Shown: piece by piece, positions 45,009 through 54,321 of the stretch | Layout of the letters: every line of letters begins with the position of its first letter | How positions within the stretch are numbered: the stretch's first letter is position 1 | Source: JAJRVM01 sp041752115 | GTDB lineage: Bacteria > Planctomycetota > Planctomycetia > Pirellulales > Pirellulaceae | Assembly: GCA_041752115.1 (NCBI GenBank) | Contig: JBGSHS010000197.1 | Span: forward strand, 13,419 to 77,418 | Length of the DNA stretch: 64,000 bases | Reading direction: 5' to 3' | Translations under genes and position numbers: made by a program | Notes under the pieces: model-generated | The model's database searches: none | What the model was told of the DNA's origin: nothing | Seen by the model: the letters and a program-made list of their open reading frames with translations, nothing else

Positions 45009-45377
45009 ATGAAGAAATTGGCAGCCTGTGTGATAGGGCTCGCGCTGAGTGTGATGCTGACAGGCGATGTGTTGGCGCAAGGCAGGCGAGGGGGTGGACA
45101 GCGTGGAGGAGGTCAGATGAGCGGACAAGCTGCCGGCGGGCAGCGAGGAATGGGGCGAGGGCAGGGGAACATGGGAGGCCAGGGGAGCGGCGCCACTCAG
45201 CAACAGATGATGCAGCGTCGCCAGATGCGGTACCGATATGGACAAGGTGGAGCAGGAGGTAACTGCCAGGGTGCAGCCGCAGTCGGAAGTCAGAACGGCT
45301 ATCGCGGTGCGATGCAGGGTGGTGCGATGCAGGGTGGCGCGATGCAGCGTGCCCGCTCGTCCCAACCGGTCCAGTAG
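45009..45377 (+). CDS. Exported Gly/Gln/Met-rich low-complexity protein
   Basis: 122 aa from ATG 45009 (GAGAGGAG at proper spacing; ATG 45003 is too close). The signal peptide MKKLAACVIGLALSVMLTG ends at LAQ. The mature part is made of Gly, Gln, Arg and Met (GRRGGGQRGGGQ, QQQMMQRRQMRY, then three GAMQG-type units). Function unknown; a structural or metal-binding role is possible. A perfect hairpin follows at 45434. Confidence 0.65.
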   Translation: MKKLAACVIGLALSVMLTGDVLAQGRRGGGQRGGGQMSGQAAGGQRGMGRGQGNMGGQGSGATQQQMMQRRQMRYRYGQGGAGGNCQGAAAVGSQNGYRGAMQGGAMQGGAMQRARSSQPVQ

Positions 45378-45433
45378 CAGGTGGTGTCGGGCTGGACGCG
45401 AGAGGCTCCAGCAGTCCCAGGACGAACTTCTTG

Positions 45434-45459
45434 ACACGGGCGACTCCGGTCGCCCGTGT
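45434..45459 (+). terminator. Perfect 11-bp hairpin
   Basis: ACACGGGCGAC-TCCG-GTCGCCCGTGT, 57 bases after the stop of the Gly/Gln-rich gene. Likely terminator; it may also be a dispersed palindrome. Confidence 0.6.
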
Positions 45460-45618
45460 GGCGTTCTTGCCCGGGCCGATTTCTTTCTCACGAGTACCAC
45501 CTGATCACACGATGGGAGCACGTGGATTGGATTCGCGCAGGGTGCGCGGTAGGATACGTACCCGTTCTGCCAGACGCTGGCGTTGCGGATCCCGACTTCC
45601 TGTCTGCCCACGGTGATC

Positions 45619-48600
45619 ATGATGAGATATCCACCTCCCTGTTGCTCTCGATTTGATTCGTTGGTAGCGCTGATCGCGATGGTCTGCCCGACCGCTGTTG
45701 CGGATGACTCTGCAGAACCGGCTGTGGCGATCAGCAATGGGGCCGTGCAGGTACGCTTCGTCGGCGTTGCTGACAAAGGATACCGCGTCGAGTTCGATTC
45801 GCTTGTGGATGGTAGTTGGACGCGGATGGCAGAGTACGTTAATGGTGGATGCTGGGGTGTGTTCTGCGGTTGGAAAGACTCGTGGTATGCCGATGGCCAG
45901 CGGATCCCTGTGCGACACGTCGAACGGATCAGTGACTCGCAGGCGAGGGCGACGTCCGAAGCTGTGATTGCCGGTCACACCTGGAAGTTTACGGACGACT
46001 ACAGCTTTGAGGCCGGGCTGATCAAGATTGAACGCACGTGGGAGCACCTGTCGGCTGAGCCGCAGCGCACGATCACACTGGAAACTCGTATTCGATTTGC
46101 GCTGGGAGATGATCCGCGAACGCTTATTCCCGGATCGATCTACAATGGCAATCCCAGTTCGACCTTGCCGGGGCCGCGATTGACGCTGGCTCCGGATGCG
46201 ATCGCGCTGTACGAAGAACACCGCTTGCCGATTCCGATGGTCAATGTTGAATCGACTGTGGCGGGATCGCGGCACTACGGCACACTGCTCAGCGTGCCAG
46301 CTCGGATCGCTCAGGGACAAAAGGGGGACGATCATTGGTGGAGCCTGGGGCTTGAGGCGGGTGAGGAGTATGTGGATCTGCTGAGTGTCTCGGGAGCCGT
46401 GGCGACCAATGGGATGAAGAGCACGATTTACGGGCATCGCAACGGGTTTGACAAGTACGACGAAGCATATCTGGATGTGGACGGAGTGCAGCAGTATCAC
46501 AAGACGCTGTATCTGGATCTGGGCTGTGACGGTCGATTGGGCGAGACGTTTCGATTGGCCTTGTGGAAAGCGTTCGACGTGTTTCGTCCGGTGGATGTTC
46601 CGCACGTCGAGTTTAATGCAGCGATGGCACTGAAGGTGGATTTTGCGAAAGGGAGCTTCTATCGGGAAGCCCCGGACGTTGCCGGATTCTGTGCATGGCC
46701 GTGGCCGAACCGCCATTTTCAATATGGATGGTGCGGCGGCAACATCGCGATTGCCTATGGGCTCCTCGCGCATGCTCAGCGCACGGGCGACCAGCAATCG
46801 CTGCGACAGGCCATCGATGCGATCGACTTCTACGCCAGGCACTCACAGCAGCAGGTGCCGGGAATGTTCTACGGAGACTATTTCGCTACACCCGCGGTAC
46901 TGTCGCGGGCGGCTGTGAGAGAGAAGGGGGGCGGATGGCAGCCGACGCCATTCCATGGGCTCGAGCCGGCGATCTCGAGTCGCCAGTTGGGAGAGACTCT
47001 GGAGCGGTTGGCGGAAGCGACGATGCTGGGCCGCCGCATGGGGCTGGAGGCTGAGGCCACGCTCTGGCAGGACGCGGTGCGCCGCGGTTGCGATTTTCTG
47101 GTGCAGTCGCCGCGCTATCGCGGCATGTTCCCGCGAGCCTGGAACACGGACGGTTCGGCTCGGGGGTGGCAGGGCGATCAGCCGCAGGATGCCGGCTGGC
47201 TGTCCACCGCCGGTCTGTATTGTGTCGGGCCATTGGTGCGCATGCATCGCCTGAGTGGCGAGGAACGGTATCTGACACTGGCCCAGGAAGTGCTGACTGG
47301 CTATTGGCAGCAGTTTGGCGCGGAGCAAGCGACGCCGCCTTGGGGCGGGACGCACGATGCCGGAGCGGAGGACAAAGAGGCTGGTTGGGGGATGATGAAG
47401 GCAGCACTCGATGTCTACGAATCAACACAGAACCGGCAATACCTGGAGTGGGCGCAGTGGGCGGCCGATTGGACGCTGACATGGATGTACTTTCACGATG
47501 TGGGGATGCCGAGCAGTGAGGTGCTGGATAAGACGATGAAGACCGTAGGCTGGACGTTCATCTCCACTCAGAACCAGGAGATCGATGTCTTTGGGTTCTG
47601 GATGGCCCCGGACTATTACCGACTGGGGCGGATGCTGGGCGACGAACGCTACTGCCAGATCGGCAAAGTCCTGTTTGATGCGTCGACGCAGACGATCGCT
47701 CGAGAAGATTATATGATGGGGCAGGTCGTGCGTGGCATTCAAGCAGAACACTATAACCACTCGAACTGTACCTACGTTCCGGATGGTCCGTGGCGAGGTA
47801 GCCAGCATTCGATGGGGATCGGTTGGGTGCTCGCGTCGACGCTCTATGGTGGGGCGAAATTGGCCGAACTGGATCCGGCGACGTTTGATTGGTTGGATCA
47901 GCCCGATCGACGCGTGGTTGTACCGACGGCCCAGCGTCAGCGTAACGAATGGCGTTACACATTCCAACGACCGGCGGACGAATGGTTCGTCAATGACTTT
48001 GACGACTCCCACTGGCCTTCTGGGCCGGGAGGGTTTGGGGAGTACGGGACTCCTGGCACGGCCATTGGCACGTGGTGGGACGTGCAGTACCCACGGATCT
48101 GGATCCGCCGGGTCTTTGAGCTCGGAAGCGACCTGCCGCACGAACCGATGCTGTTGGTTCATCACGACGACGCGGCCCAGATCTACGTGAACGGGGTACT
48201 GGCGGCAGAACTGAGCGGCTACCAGACATGTTACACCATCGTGCCGATGCGGCCGGAAGCGGTGGCCGCGCTTCGTTCGGGGGAGAATGTCCTGGCCGCC
48301 ACGTGCGAAGATCTGGCCGGTGGCCGGCATATCGATGTGGGACTGATCGAAGCCGCTCGGCCGGTCTACGAGGCCGTTTGTCGGCCGATCGTAGTGGATG
48401 GCCGTCTTGACGACTGGCAGGACATAGCCGTGGCCGACGTATCGGGGGCCGAGCACTTGTGGTTTGGACAGGGCATGACGCCGCAGAAGTGGCAGGGAAA
48501 CAGAGACCTCAGCTACCGCTGGCGGAGCGCGTGGTTCGACAATCGACTCTACTTCCTCTTCGAGGTGACGGACGAGACGGTGCTCGACGTTCCCTCGCAA

Positions 48601-49035
48601 CCCAATTCTTTTCTGAACGACTGCATTGAGATTCTCCTGGATCCTCAGGATCGCGGGGGACGGCGGTTCCTCGAGGACGGCGCTCAGAAAGTGCTCCGCG
48701 GTTACGAAATGCACTTCCTGCCCGGCTCGACTCCCCTGGTGTTCGTTGATGACCGGCTGTCCCCTCTCTATCCGCTCGACAAGCCGCAGAACGAGCTGTT
48801 CATTTCGCAGTGGCGGGGCGAGGTCAAGGTCACCAGGACCTCGTCGGGTTACGTGATGGAGATCGGCTTCGCCGTACCGGGAGTTCAACTGGACAAAGGA
48901 ATGCAGCTGGGCATTGATACGGACGTGTGTGACGACGACGGTCAGGGCCGGGAGAGCCTGCTCTTGTGGACCGGCCGGCAAGTTGATTTCTGGATCACCA
49001 TGGACCACTACGGCCACCTGCGGTTGGTAGACTGA
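45619..49035 (+). CDS. Large secreted glycan-active protein with C-terminal CBM9-like domain
   Basis: 1138 aa. ATG 45619 (or ATG 45622) opens a signal peptide (SRFDSLVALIAMVCPTAVA); the TTG at 45583 is unlikely. Residues about 30-340 look beta-rich. About 345-720 is an alpha-barrel-like region (GWCGGNIAIAYGLLAHAQ; QPQDAGWLSTAGLYCVGPL; WGMMKAALDVYESTQN) resembling (alpha/alpha)6 glycosidases/lyases; no catalytic pair can be named. About 800-930 resembles a galactose-binding jelly roll (IWIRRVFELG, DAAQIYVNGVLA). The last ~190 (DGRLDDWQDIAVADVS, then NDCIEILLDPQ) are CBM9-like. It is followed by an SSS transporter, consistent with glycan use. Confidence 0.75.
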   Translation: MMRYPPPCCSRFDSLVALIAMVCPTAVADDSAEPAVAISNGAVQVRFVGVADKGYRVEFDSLVDGSWTRMAEYVNGGCWGVFCGWKDSWYADGQRIPVRHVERISDSQARATSEAVIAGHTWKFTDDYSFEAGLIKIERTWEHLSAEPQRTITLETRIRFALGDDPRTLIPGSIYNGNPSSTLPGPRLTLAPDAIALYEEHRLPIPMVNVESTVAGSRHYGTLLSVPARIAQGQKGDDHWWSLGLEAGEEYVDLLSVSGAVATNGMKSTIYGHRNGFDKYDEAYLDVDGVQQYHKTLYLDLGCDGRLGETFRLALWKAFDVFRPVDVPHVEFNAAMALKVDFAKGSFYREAPDVAGFCAWPWPNRHFQYGWCGGNIAIAYGLLAHAQRTGDQQSLRQAIDAIDFYARHSQQQVPGMFYGDYFATPAVLSRAAVREKGGGWQPTPFHGLEPAISSRQLGETLERLAEATMLGRRMGLEAEATLWQDAVRRGCDFLVQSPRYRGMFPRAWNTDGSARGWQGDQPQDAGWLSTAGLYCVGPLVRMHRLSGEERYLTLAQEVLTGYWQQFGAEQATPPWGGTHDAGAEDKEAGWGMMKAALDVYESTQNRQYLEWAQWAADWTLTWMYFHDVGMPSSEVLDKTMKTVGWTFISTQNQEIDVFGFWMAPDYYRLGRMLGDERYCQIGKVLFDASTQTIAREDYMMGQVVRGIQAEHYNHSNCTYVPDGPWRGSQHSMGIGWVLASTLYGGAKLAELDPATFDWLDQPDRRVVVPTAQRQRNEWRYTFQRPADEWFVNDFDDSHWPSGPGGFGEYGTPGTAIGTWWDVQYPRIWIRRVFELGSDLPHEPMLLVHHDDAAQIYVNGVLAAELSGYQTCYTIVPMRPEAVAALRSGENVLAATCEDLAGGRHIDVGLIEAARPVYEAVCRPIVVDGRLDDWQDIAVADVSGAEHLWFGQGMTPQKWQGNRDLSYRWRSAWFDNRLYFLFEVTDETVLDVPSQPNSFLNDCIEILLDPQDRGGRRFLEDGAQKVLRGYEMHFLPGSTPLVFVDDRLSPLYPLDKPQNELFISQWRGEVKVTRTSSGYVMEIGFAVPGVQLDKGMQLGIDTDVCDDDGQGRESLLLWTGRQVDFWITMDHYGHLRLVD

Positions 49036-49175
49036 CTCAGCGGCGCACCGCAGAGTCGCGGTCCTCGATAGAGCACGACCGCATGTGTGCGTTTGAGTCG
49101 TGTGGCATCGGTCCGGCGATTCGTGGAAGGCTACGGCGGTGATCGATGCGGCAATCGTTGTGAAATGAGTTTCCC

Positions 49176-50714
49176 ATGCAACTCCATCCACTGGATATCG
49201 GCGTATTCCTGGCCTTCTTCGGGTTCGTTGTGGCGTTTGCCATGTACAAAGGGCGTCGCGAGAAGACCGGCGAGGACTATTTTCTTGCGGGGCGAGGTTT
49301 GAGCTGGCCGCTGGTGGGGCTGTCGCTGATTGCGGCCAACATTTCGACAGAGCAGTTCGTCGGGATGAACGGCAGCGCTGCCGGGAACGTCGGCATGGCC
49401 ATTGCCGCTTACGATTGGCTGGCGGCCGTAACCTTGGTGTGCGTGGCGATCTTCTTCCTACCGCGTCTGCTGCGAACTGGCATCTATACGATGCCGGAGT
49501 TTCTGGAGTATCGCTTCAATGTGATGGCTCGCACGATCATGTCGGTGTACACGATGTTGATCTACGTCGGTGTGACGATTACCGCAGTGCTCTATTCCGG
49601 TGGCTTGACGATACACACGATATTCGATGTCGACTTGACGGCTGCCGTCTGGCTGATCGGCGTGATTGCCGCGCTCTACACGACCTACGGCGGGCTCAGA
49701 TCAATTGCCTGGGCCGATCTGTTTCTCGGGTCAGCACTGATCCTCGGCGGATTCTGTGCGTTGGGTTACGGCTTGTCAGCCTGCGGTGGCTTGTCATCGC
49801 TCGCCGAGCGACATGCCGATCGATTTCACATGGGCCTGGCCGCCGACCATCCCGAGCTGCCCTGGACGGCCTTGCTGGTCGGAATGTGGATTCCGAACTT
49901 CTACTATTGGGGCTGCAACCAGTATATCTGCCAGCGAACGCTGGCGGCACAGAGCTTGAAGCAGGGGCAGCTGGGCGTTCTGTTGGCAGCCGTGATCCAG
50001 GTGATCCTGCCGCTGCTGATCGTCGTGCCGGGCATTATCGCCCTGGAGCTCTTCTCCGAACAGCTCAAGACCAACCAGGATATGGCGTTTCCGCTGCTGG
50101 TCCGCCTGCTGGTCCCCGACGGGCTGCGCGGGTTCATCTTCGCCGCGATTGCCGGCGCGGTCATCAGCTCGCTCGCTTCCATGCTCAATAGCGCGTCGAC
50201 GATTTTCACCATGGACTTGTTTACGCGATTATTCCATCGGGACGCCACTCCCCGCACGCAGGTTCTGGTGGGACGCGTCATGACCGTCGGGTTCGTGATG
50301 ATTGGGTGCGTCATTGCGCCCTATCTGGGAGACCCGCGTTTCAAAGGGGTCTTTCATTTCATTCAAGATTTTCAGGGATATGCATCCCCCGGCGTTCTGG
50401 CTTGTTTTCTCTTCGGACTCTTTGTGCCCCGCACACCTCCTCAGGCCGCGGTCACCGGATTGATCCTGAACGTACCGGTCTACGGAGTGCTGCACCTGGC
50501 GATCTTTGATCACATCTGTTTTCTCAATAAGATGGCGATCACGTTTGGAGTGTTGGTGGCAGTGATGGGAGCGATCACGATCCTGGCGCCGCGGAAGGTA
50601 CCGGCGGTCCTGCCGGTCCGGAAAGACTTCAATACGAAACCGGCTCCGTCGGTCATCTGGGGAGGCGTCTTGATCATCGCCACCGTCGTGGGGCTCTATA
50701 TCGCCCTGTGGTAG
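49176..50714 (+). CDS. Sodium:solute symporter (SSS family)
   Basis: 512 aa with about 13-14 membrane helices. Family features: opening LDIGVFLAFFGFVVAFAMYK, REKTGEDYFLAGRGLSWPL (the SSS loop-1 signature), AANISTEQFVGMNGSA, and GGLRSIAWADLFLG. These resemble SGLT-type sugar transporters. The preceding secreted glycan-active protein lies 140 bases upstream on the same strand; a sugar substrate is inference from that. Ribosome site weak. Confidence 0.87.
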   Translation: MQLHPLDIGVFLAFFGFVVAFAMYKGRREKTGEDYFLAGRGLSWPLVGLSLIAANISTEQFVGMNGSAAGNVGMAIAAYDWLAAVTLVCVAIFFLPRLLRTGIYTMPEFLEYRFNVMARTIMSVYTMLIYVGVTITAVLYSGGLTIHTIFDVDLTAAVWLIGVIAALYTTYGGLRSIAWADLFLGSALILGGFCALGYGLSACGGLSSLAERHADRFHMGLAADHPELPWTALLVGMWIPNFYYWGCNQYICQRTLAAQSLKQGQLGVLLAAVIQVILPLLIVVPGIIALELFSEQLKTNQDMAFPLLVRLLVPDGLRGFIFAAIAGAVISSLASMLNSASTIFTMDLFTRLFHRDATPRTQVLVGRVMTVGFVMIGCVIAPYLGDPRFKGVFHFIQDFQGYASPGVLACFLFGLFVPRTPPQAAVTGLILNVPVYGVLHLAIFDHICFLNKMAITFGVLVAVMGAITILAPRKVPAVLPVRKDFNTKPAPSVIWGGVLIIATVVGLYIALW

Positions 50715-50795
50715 CCGGCCGCTGCTACTGGCGATTTCTCCACCCTGGGAACGTCTCCCGTTGACGAGCATGACGCCGGGCGGCGATTTGCTGCA

Positions 50796-50817
50796 GCACT
50801 GGCAGAGCCAGTGCCAC
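50796..50817. repeat. GCACTGGCAGAGCCAGTGC palindrome
   Basis: A 22-bp member of the GTGGCACTGGC family (see 29625 and 39776), 82 bases after the transporter stop. It may act as a terminator hairpin. Confidence 0.75.
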
Positions 50818-50939
50818 ACGGCCCGGCGAGAAGTCGACCTTCTCAGCTGAACAGGAATCGGTTGAGCAGGGTGACACGATACCGTTAGAATGGAAACGTC
50901 ACTGGTCGGTGCCCGAAGTACTTAGTGGGAAGTCGTGAC

Positions 50940-52061
50940 GTGACGACCGGCAACTGCTGTCCAAACTGTGGAGCGGAGCGTCCTCTGGGCGAAGCGGGCT
51001 GTCGTGCCTGTGGGTGGATCCCACTCAGAGAAACGGAACTGATGTTCCTGGACGGACCGCTGCTGATTGACGAACAGGGACGGGCTCAGGAAACGGGATC
51101 GTGTCTCGATGACGCGATGCGGCAGCCAGATCTGCGCAGGATATCCCAGAGCTCCAGACCGCGTACGGAATTGGAGTCATTGGCTCCGCACAGCAGTACG
51201 TTCCATCTCTCGACCATCATGTTGCTCACCGCCTGGGCTGGCGTCTGCTTCGCCCTGGCTCGCCTGGCGATCCCATTGGGTGTTGTGGTTCTGGTTCTCA
51301 CGGGGCTGGCCATTTTGCGGACGGCCCTGCTGGTCGGCGAACGCAAACGGTATCGTTATGCGGTGGACCTGAATACGTTGCTGTGGTTCTTCTGGTACAA
51401 CCTGGCAGGGGTTGTGCTGGGATGCATCGTTTTTGGTGCCGTGGCCTTCATGGGCGGGATGGTATTAAGCGGTGTATTTTCCGTAGTGTTCGCTCTTCTT
51501 TCCGCCGAGGAGGTACTCCTCTTCGCAATGGTTGCCTTGTCAGCTGGGGCGAGCGCGGTAGCGAGCACCCGAGTGATACGATCACCCCAGCGGAGAGCGA
51601 TGTACTGGGGCGGAGGCCTGTCGGCGGTGCTTCTGGGGGCCGTCTTGTCGGCGATCACCGTTGCCGGGGGATCGGCAATTCATCCCGAACTCTTATGGTG
51701 TCTGCCATTGATGGCTGGCGGGTTCACCTGTTTAACGCTGGCCTGTCGGCGGGGCGGGGCGGTTCGTGTCAGGTCATTCCTCATCGGATACAGCGCCGGC
51801 TTCTCTCTGGTGAGTGCCGTGAGCTTGGTGATTTCTTCCCAGTACGAGGTCATGCAGGGAGTGGCGGCGGTCTGCACCATGATCTCCTTGGTTGCTTGGC
51901 CAACGCTGGCCACGACTCTGACGCTGGAGAGTCTCTGGAGTTGGGAAGATGCTTTTCCACTGCCCAGCCGCCCGCTGCGACTCGTGAGCCCGCCAGCTCC
52001 TTCGGAGACTTCTACTGCCGAAAAAGCGGGCGCGACGGAAGGGATCGACTTCCAGTCATGA
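50940..52061 (+). CDS. Zinc-ribbon multi-pass membrane protein, unknown function
   Basis: 373 aa from GTG 50940 (GTG 50925 also possible). A zinc ribbon (CCPNCG then CRACG) is followed by a ~65-residue linker and about eight membrane helices (LTAWAGVCFALARLAIPLG; VVLGCIVFGAVAFMGGMVL). The last helices contain TTLTLESLWSWEDAFPLP. A zinc ribbon at the N-terminus and a membrane body are common in planctomycete proteins of unknown function. A decayed paralogue lies downstream at 52427. Confidence 0.7.
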   Translation: MTTGNCCPNCGAERPLGEAGCRACGWIPLRETELMFLDGPLLIDEQGRAQETGSCLDDAMRQPDLRRISQSSRPRTELESLAPHSSTFHLSTIMLLTAWAGVCFALARLAIPLGVVVLVLTGLAILRTALLVGERKRYRYAVDLNTLLWFFWYNLAGVVLGCIVFGAVAFMGGMVLSGVFSVVFALLSAEEVLLFAMVALSAGASAVASTRVIRSPQRRAMYWGGGLSAVLLGAVLSAITVAGGSAIHPELLWCLPLMAGGFTCLTLACRRGGAVRVRSFLIGYSAGFSLVSAVSLVISSQYEVMQGVAAVCTMISLVAWPTLATTLTLESLWSWEDAFPLPSRPLRLVSPPAPSETSTAEKAGATEGIDFQS

Positions 52062-52185
52062 CAAGTGGATGGCGTATGCTGCTATGCACTGGCGGTTCAC
52101 ATGCTTACAACAAGACAACCAACATGGATCGTCCAGCAACTCTCTTGGGTCGAACCGTTGGTGGCGTTGGTCACCGAGGCGTCGG

Positions 52186-52331
52186 AACCGCAGAATATCG
52201 AACAAGGAATATCCGATTACGAAGTGAAAGAATCACTTGATGCACTCCCCGGTGGGCGCTCGACTGTCGCTCAAGCTGTGCTTCCTCTTCCGTTTTCCAT
52301 ACGGGAGTTCCTTGTGTCATATTCTGCGGTT
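52186..52331. repeat. MITE-like element, copy 3
   Basis: 146 bp. Left end AACCGCAGAATATCGAACAA, right end GGAGTTCCTTGTGTCATATT then CTGCGGTT, the reverse complement of the left over about 28 positions with a few mismatches. No open frame. It lies between the zinc-ribbon gene and its decayed paralogue. Confidence 0.8.
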
Positions 52332-52426
52332 TTCTGCCGGGTTCTCAACTCCCATGGTTTCCGTCTGAGCTGCGACGAACTTTTCGATCAGGCACCGATG
52401 TTCGTTGCAGGGGAAGTGGTGACGTG

Positions 52427-52740
52427 ATGAACGAATACTACTGTCCGAGCTGTGGGGCAGCGGTGTAACTCGAATCAGAGCGTTTTTGCTGGGACACAGC
52501 ACTGGATTGGGGCTTCTTGCTGTGGTGGCCATGGCACCGATCGGCAATGATCACTGGCTGGACATGGCGGTCGCGTTTATCGCCATGGCGTTTCTCGTTT
52601 GGCCGGCTTTCGTGACCATTCTCTTGCTTGAGAACGTCTGGAGTTGGGATGATGCCTTTCCGCGGGGAGGTCGCTCCGGTGTCCGACAACCAGAACGAGA
52701 TGGCGGCGGGGCCGCGAGGCCCCAGGTTATTGAGAAGTAA
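52427..52740 (+). pseudogene. Internally deleted paralogue of the 50940 zinc-ribbon membrane protein
   Basis: ATG 52427 gives MNEYYCPSCGAAV then a stop at 52466. In the next frame, from about 52468, the sequence continues TRIRAFLLGHSTG through FLVWPAFVTILLLENVWSWD and DAFPRGGR. This parallels the N-terminal ribbon and the last ~100 residues of the 50940 protein (VRSFLIGYSAG; ATTLTLESLWSWEDAFP). The middle ~250 residues are gone and the joint is frameshifted. Clear gene decay by deletion. Confidence 0.8.
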
Positions 52741-52836
52741 CTGTTGTTGCAGGACGAGTGGTTTCTGGAGAAACGGGCGCACTTCGACCGTGAGGTGATT
52801 CCTGAGCGGCGGATGCACGCCAAGGGCTCGGGAGCC

Positions 52837-53214
52837 TTAGTCGCTGCGAAGGAGGGCCGCATGAGGCGGCAGAGAGACTTGATAGGTGACCAGCCGTTGG
52901 ACGATTTCCGCCTGACGGTTCTTCAGCGTGAGTTCAACCTCGACATCCCGATGCGCTTGGATCAACGCATCTGGCTCGCACAGGCGGTAACTGATCAGTT
53001 GCAGTCCATTGCGAAAGTCATCGTCAACGAGGCGGATGGGAGGCGTTTGTTGACTCAGGTGTTTCGCATTACCTTGTTTCCAGGCGTCGAGCGCCGTGGT
53101 CAGGATGGCGAGCGCCTGCTGGCCGTCATAATGGACTGCCGGCGGTGTGTCATGGCAGCCGGTGACGGCGCCGAGCAGCAGGGGCACCAGCAGAAAAAGC
53201 ACTTGGCGAAGCAT
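52837..53214 (-). CDS. Small lipoprotein downstream of prepilin
   Basis: 125 aa, ATG 53214; the ribosome site GAAGGAA overlaps the prepilin stop. The signal peptide ends in a lipobox (AVTGC). The mature part has a helix DGQQALAILTTALDAWKQG and VELTLKNRQAEIVQRLVTYQV. The family is not recognised, though short lipoproteins after DUF1559 prepilins are common in planctomycetes. Tight coupling suggests co-translation. Confidence 0.78.
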   Translation of the reverse strand: MLRQVLFLLVPLLLGAVTGCHDTPPAVHYDGQQALAILTTALDAWKQGNAKHLSQQTPPIRLVDDDFRNGLQLISYRLCEPDALIQAHRDVEVELTLKNRQAEIVQRLVTYQVSLPPHAALLRSD

Positions 53215-53225
53215 GACCGGTTCCT

Positions 53226-54245
53226 TCAGTCTTCCGCATCGATTTCGCCGCCGGCGACGGTTCCCAACGCTCGCCAGATACGACCCTCCATCGACTCCTG
53301 CGTGAAATGGACTGACCCGTCGCCGTAGAGTGACAGCACACCCTGAGGGTGATAGCTCCGCGATGTGATCGCCGCGTAGGTGGGGCCTCCGAGTCGTTCG
53401 CGAACGCTGATGACATCCACGTCCGGTTCGCTCAGGCCAGGTCCTCCCGGCGTCTTCTTGTTGGGAGTCCAGGCGGTGGTGAAACCGTTATGATGAACCG
53501 ACATTTCTGCCCACTGAGTGTGTGCGCGGCGAAACAGCGAGCAGCCTGAGCCTTCGTATTCCGGGCAGACTGCCAGCGGATCTGCGTCAGGAGGAGGAAT
53601 AACGAAGGGCGTGTTAATCTGTGAGAATGGACCGCAATCGCGAATGGTCACCTGGTAGTTCTTCACTTCCGACAGCAGCAGTGTGTGGCTGACGCCATCG
53701 CTGAAGTCGGCCCACTGCCGACTGAGGTTCACACCGAACGCCGAACGAGTCGCTGTCTCCGGCTGATCGACTCCATTCCAGACGTACCAGTCCCCCATGC
53801 AGAATCCATAATTCACTCCGCCGATGTGGCCAAACGCGTTGTGCGCCAACGGTTCACGTTGCACTTCGCTGGGACAGAGAAACACCTCGATCACTCGCCC
53901 GACCGCTTCTCTGTTGACGACATCACCGTATCCAGCGCTGATGTTCATCGCCTCGATAATGCTGTTCAATTCGATAAATGGGAGAATTCGAGCGTGTGGT
54001 CCAAGATAGCTGGTCCAGAGTGATCCGCTGGAGAGGCGGCGGACGATTGCGCCGGGAGGCAACGCTCGCATGGCGCACTCGTAATTATGTACGGCCAAGC
54101 CGATCTGTTTCAGGTTGTTCGAACACTTCAGACGCCGTGAGGCCTCACGCGCCATTTGCACGGCCGGCAGCAGCAACGCCACGAGAATGCCGATAATCGC
54201 GATCACCACGAGCAGCTCGATCAGCGTGAATCCACCTCGTTTCAT
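53226..54245 (-). CDS. DUF1559 prepilin-like protein (H-X9-DG)
   Basis: 339 aa, ATG 54245. The N-terminus KRGGFTLIELLVVIAIIGIL is a type IV pilin-like prepilin signal with G-F cleavage. Then comes the DUF1559 stretch LLPAVQMAREASRRLKCSNN. The C-terminus holds HPQGVLSLYGDG, the H-X9-DG motif. Proteins of this kind occur in large families in planctomycetes and build secretion or surface structures. The lipoprotein gene follows 11 bases away. Confidence 0.93.
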   Translation of the reverse strand: MKRGGFTLIELLVVIAIIGILVALLLPAVQMAREASRRLKCSNNLKQIGLAVHNYECAMRALPPGAIVRRLSSGSLWTSYLGPHARILPFIELNSIIEAMNISAGYGDVVNREAVGRVIEVFLCPSEVQREPLAHNAFGHIGGVNYGFCMGDWYVWNGVDQPETATRSAFGVNLSRQWADFSDGVSHTLLLSEVKNYQVTIRDCGPFSQINTPFVIPPPDADPLAVCPEYEGSGCSLFRRAHTQWAEMSVHHNGFTTAWTPNKKTPGGPGLSEPDVDVISVRERLGGPTYAAITSRSYHPQGVLSLYGDGSVHFTQESMEGRIWRALGTVAGGEIDAED

Positions 54246-54273
54246 CGTGTTGTCCCCTTCTCGACGCCGGCCA

Positions 54274-54297
54274 CCGGAGACGACAGCGTCTCCCCGG
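54274..54297 (-). terminator. Hairpin downstream of TIM-barrel-like gene
   Basis: CCGGAGAC-GACAGC-GTCTCCCCGG lies in the gap between the 54322 gene (minus) and the prepilin gene, inside a looser GACGCCGG...GCCGGTC pair. No T-tract. It may end the upstream transcript. Confidence 0.4.
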
Positions 54298-54321
54298 AGA
54301 ACAGACGCCGGTCGAGCTGCC

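Noticed and set aside
45505..46842. 445-codon open frame on minus
   Set aside because: Same reason: antisense shadow of the same secreted protein.
47422..49191. 589-codon open frame on minus opposite the large glycan-active gene
   Set aside because: It is antisense to a protein with clear CBM9-like and jelly-roll domains; its own product is Arg/His/Pro-rich and matches nothing.
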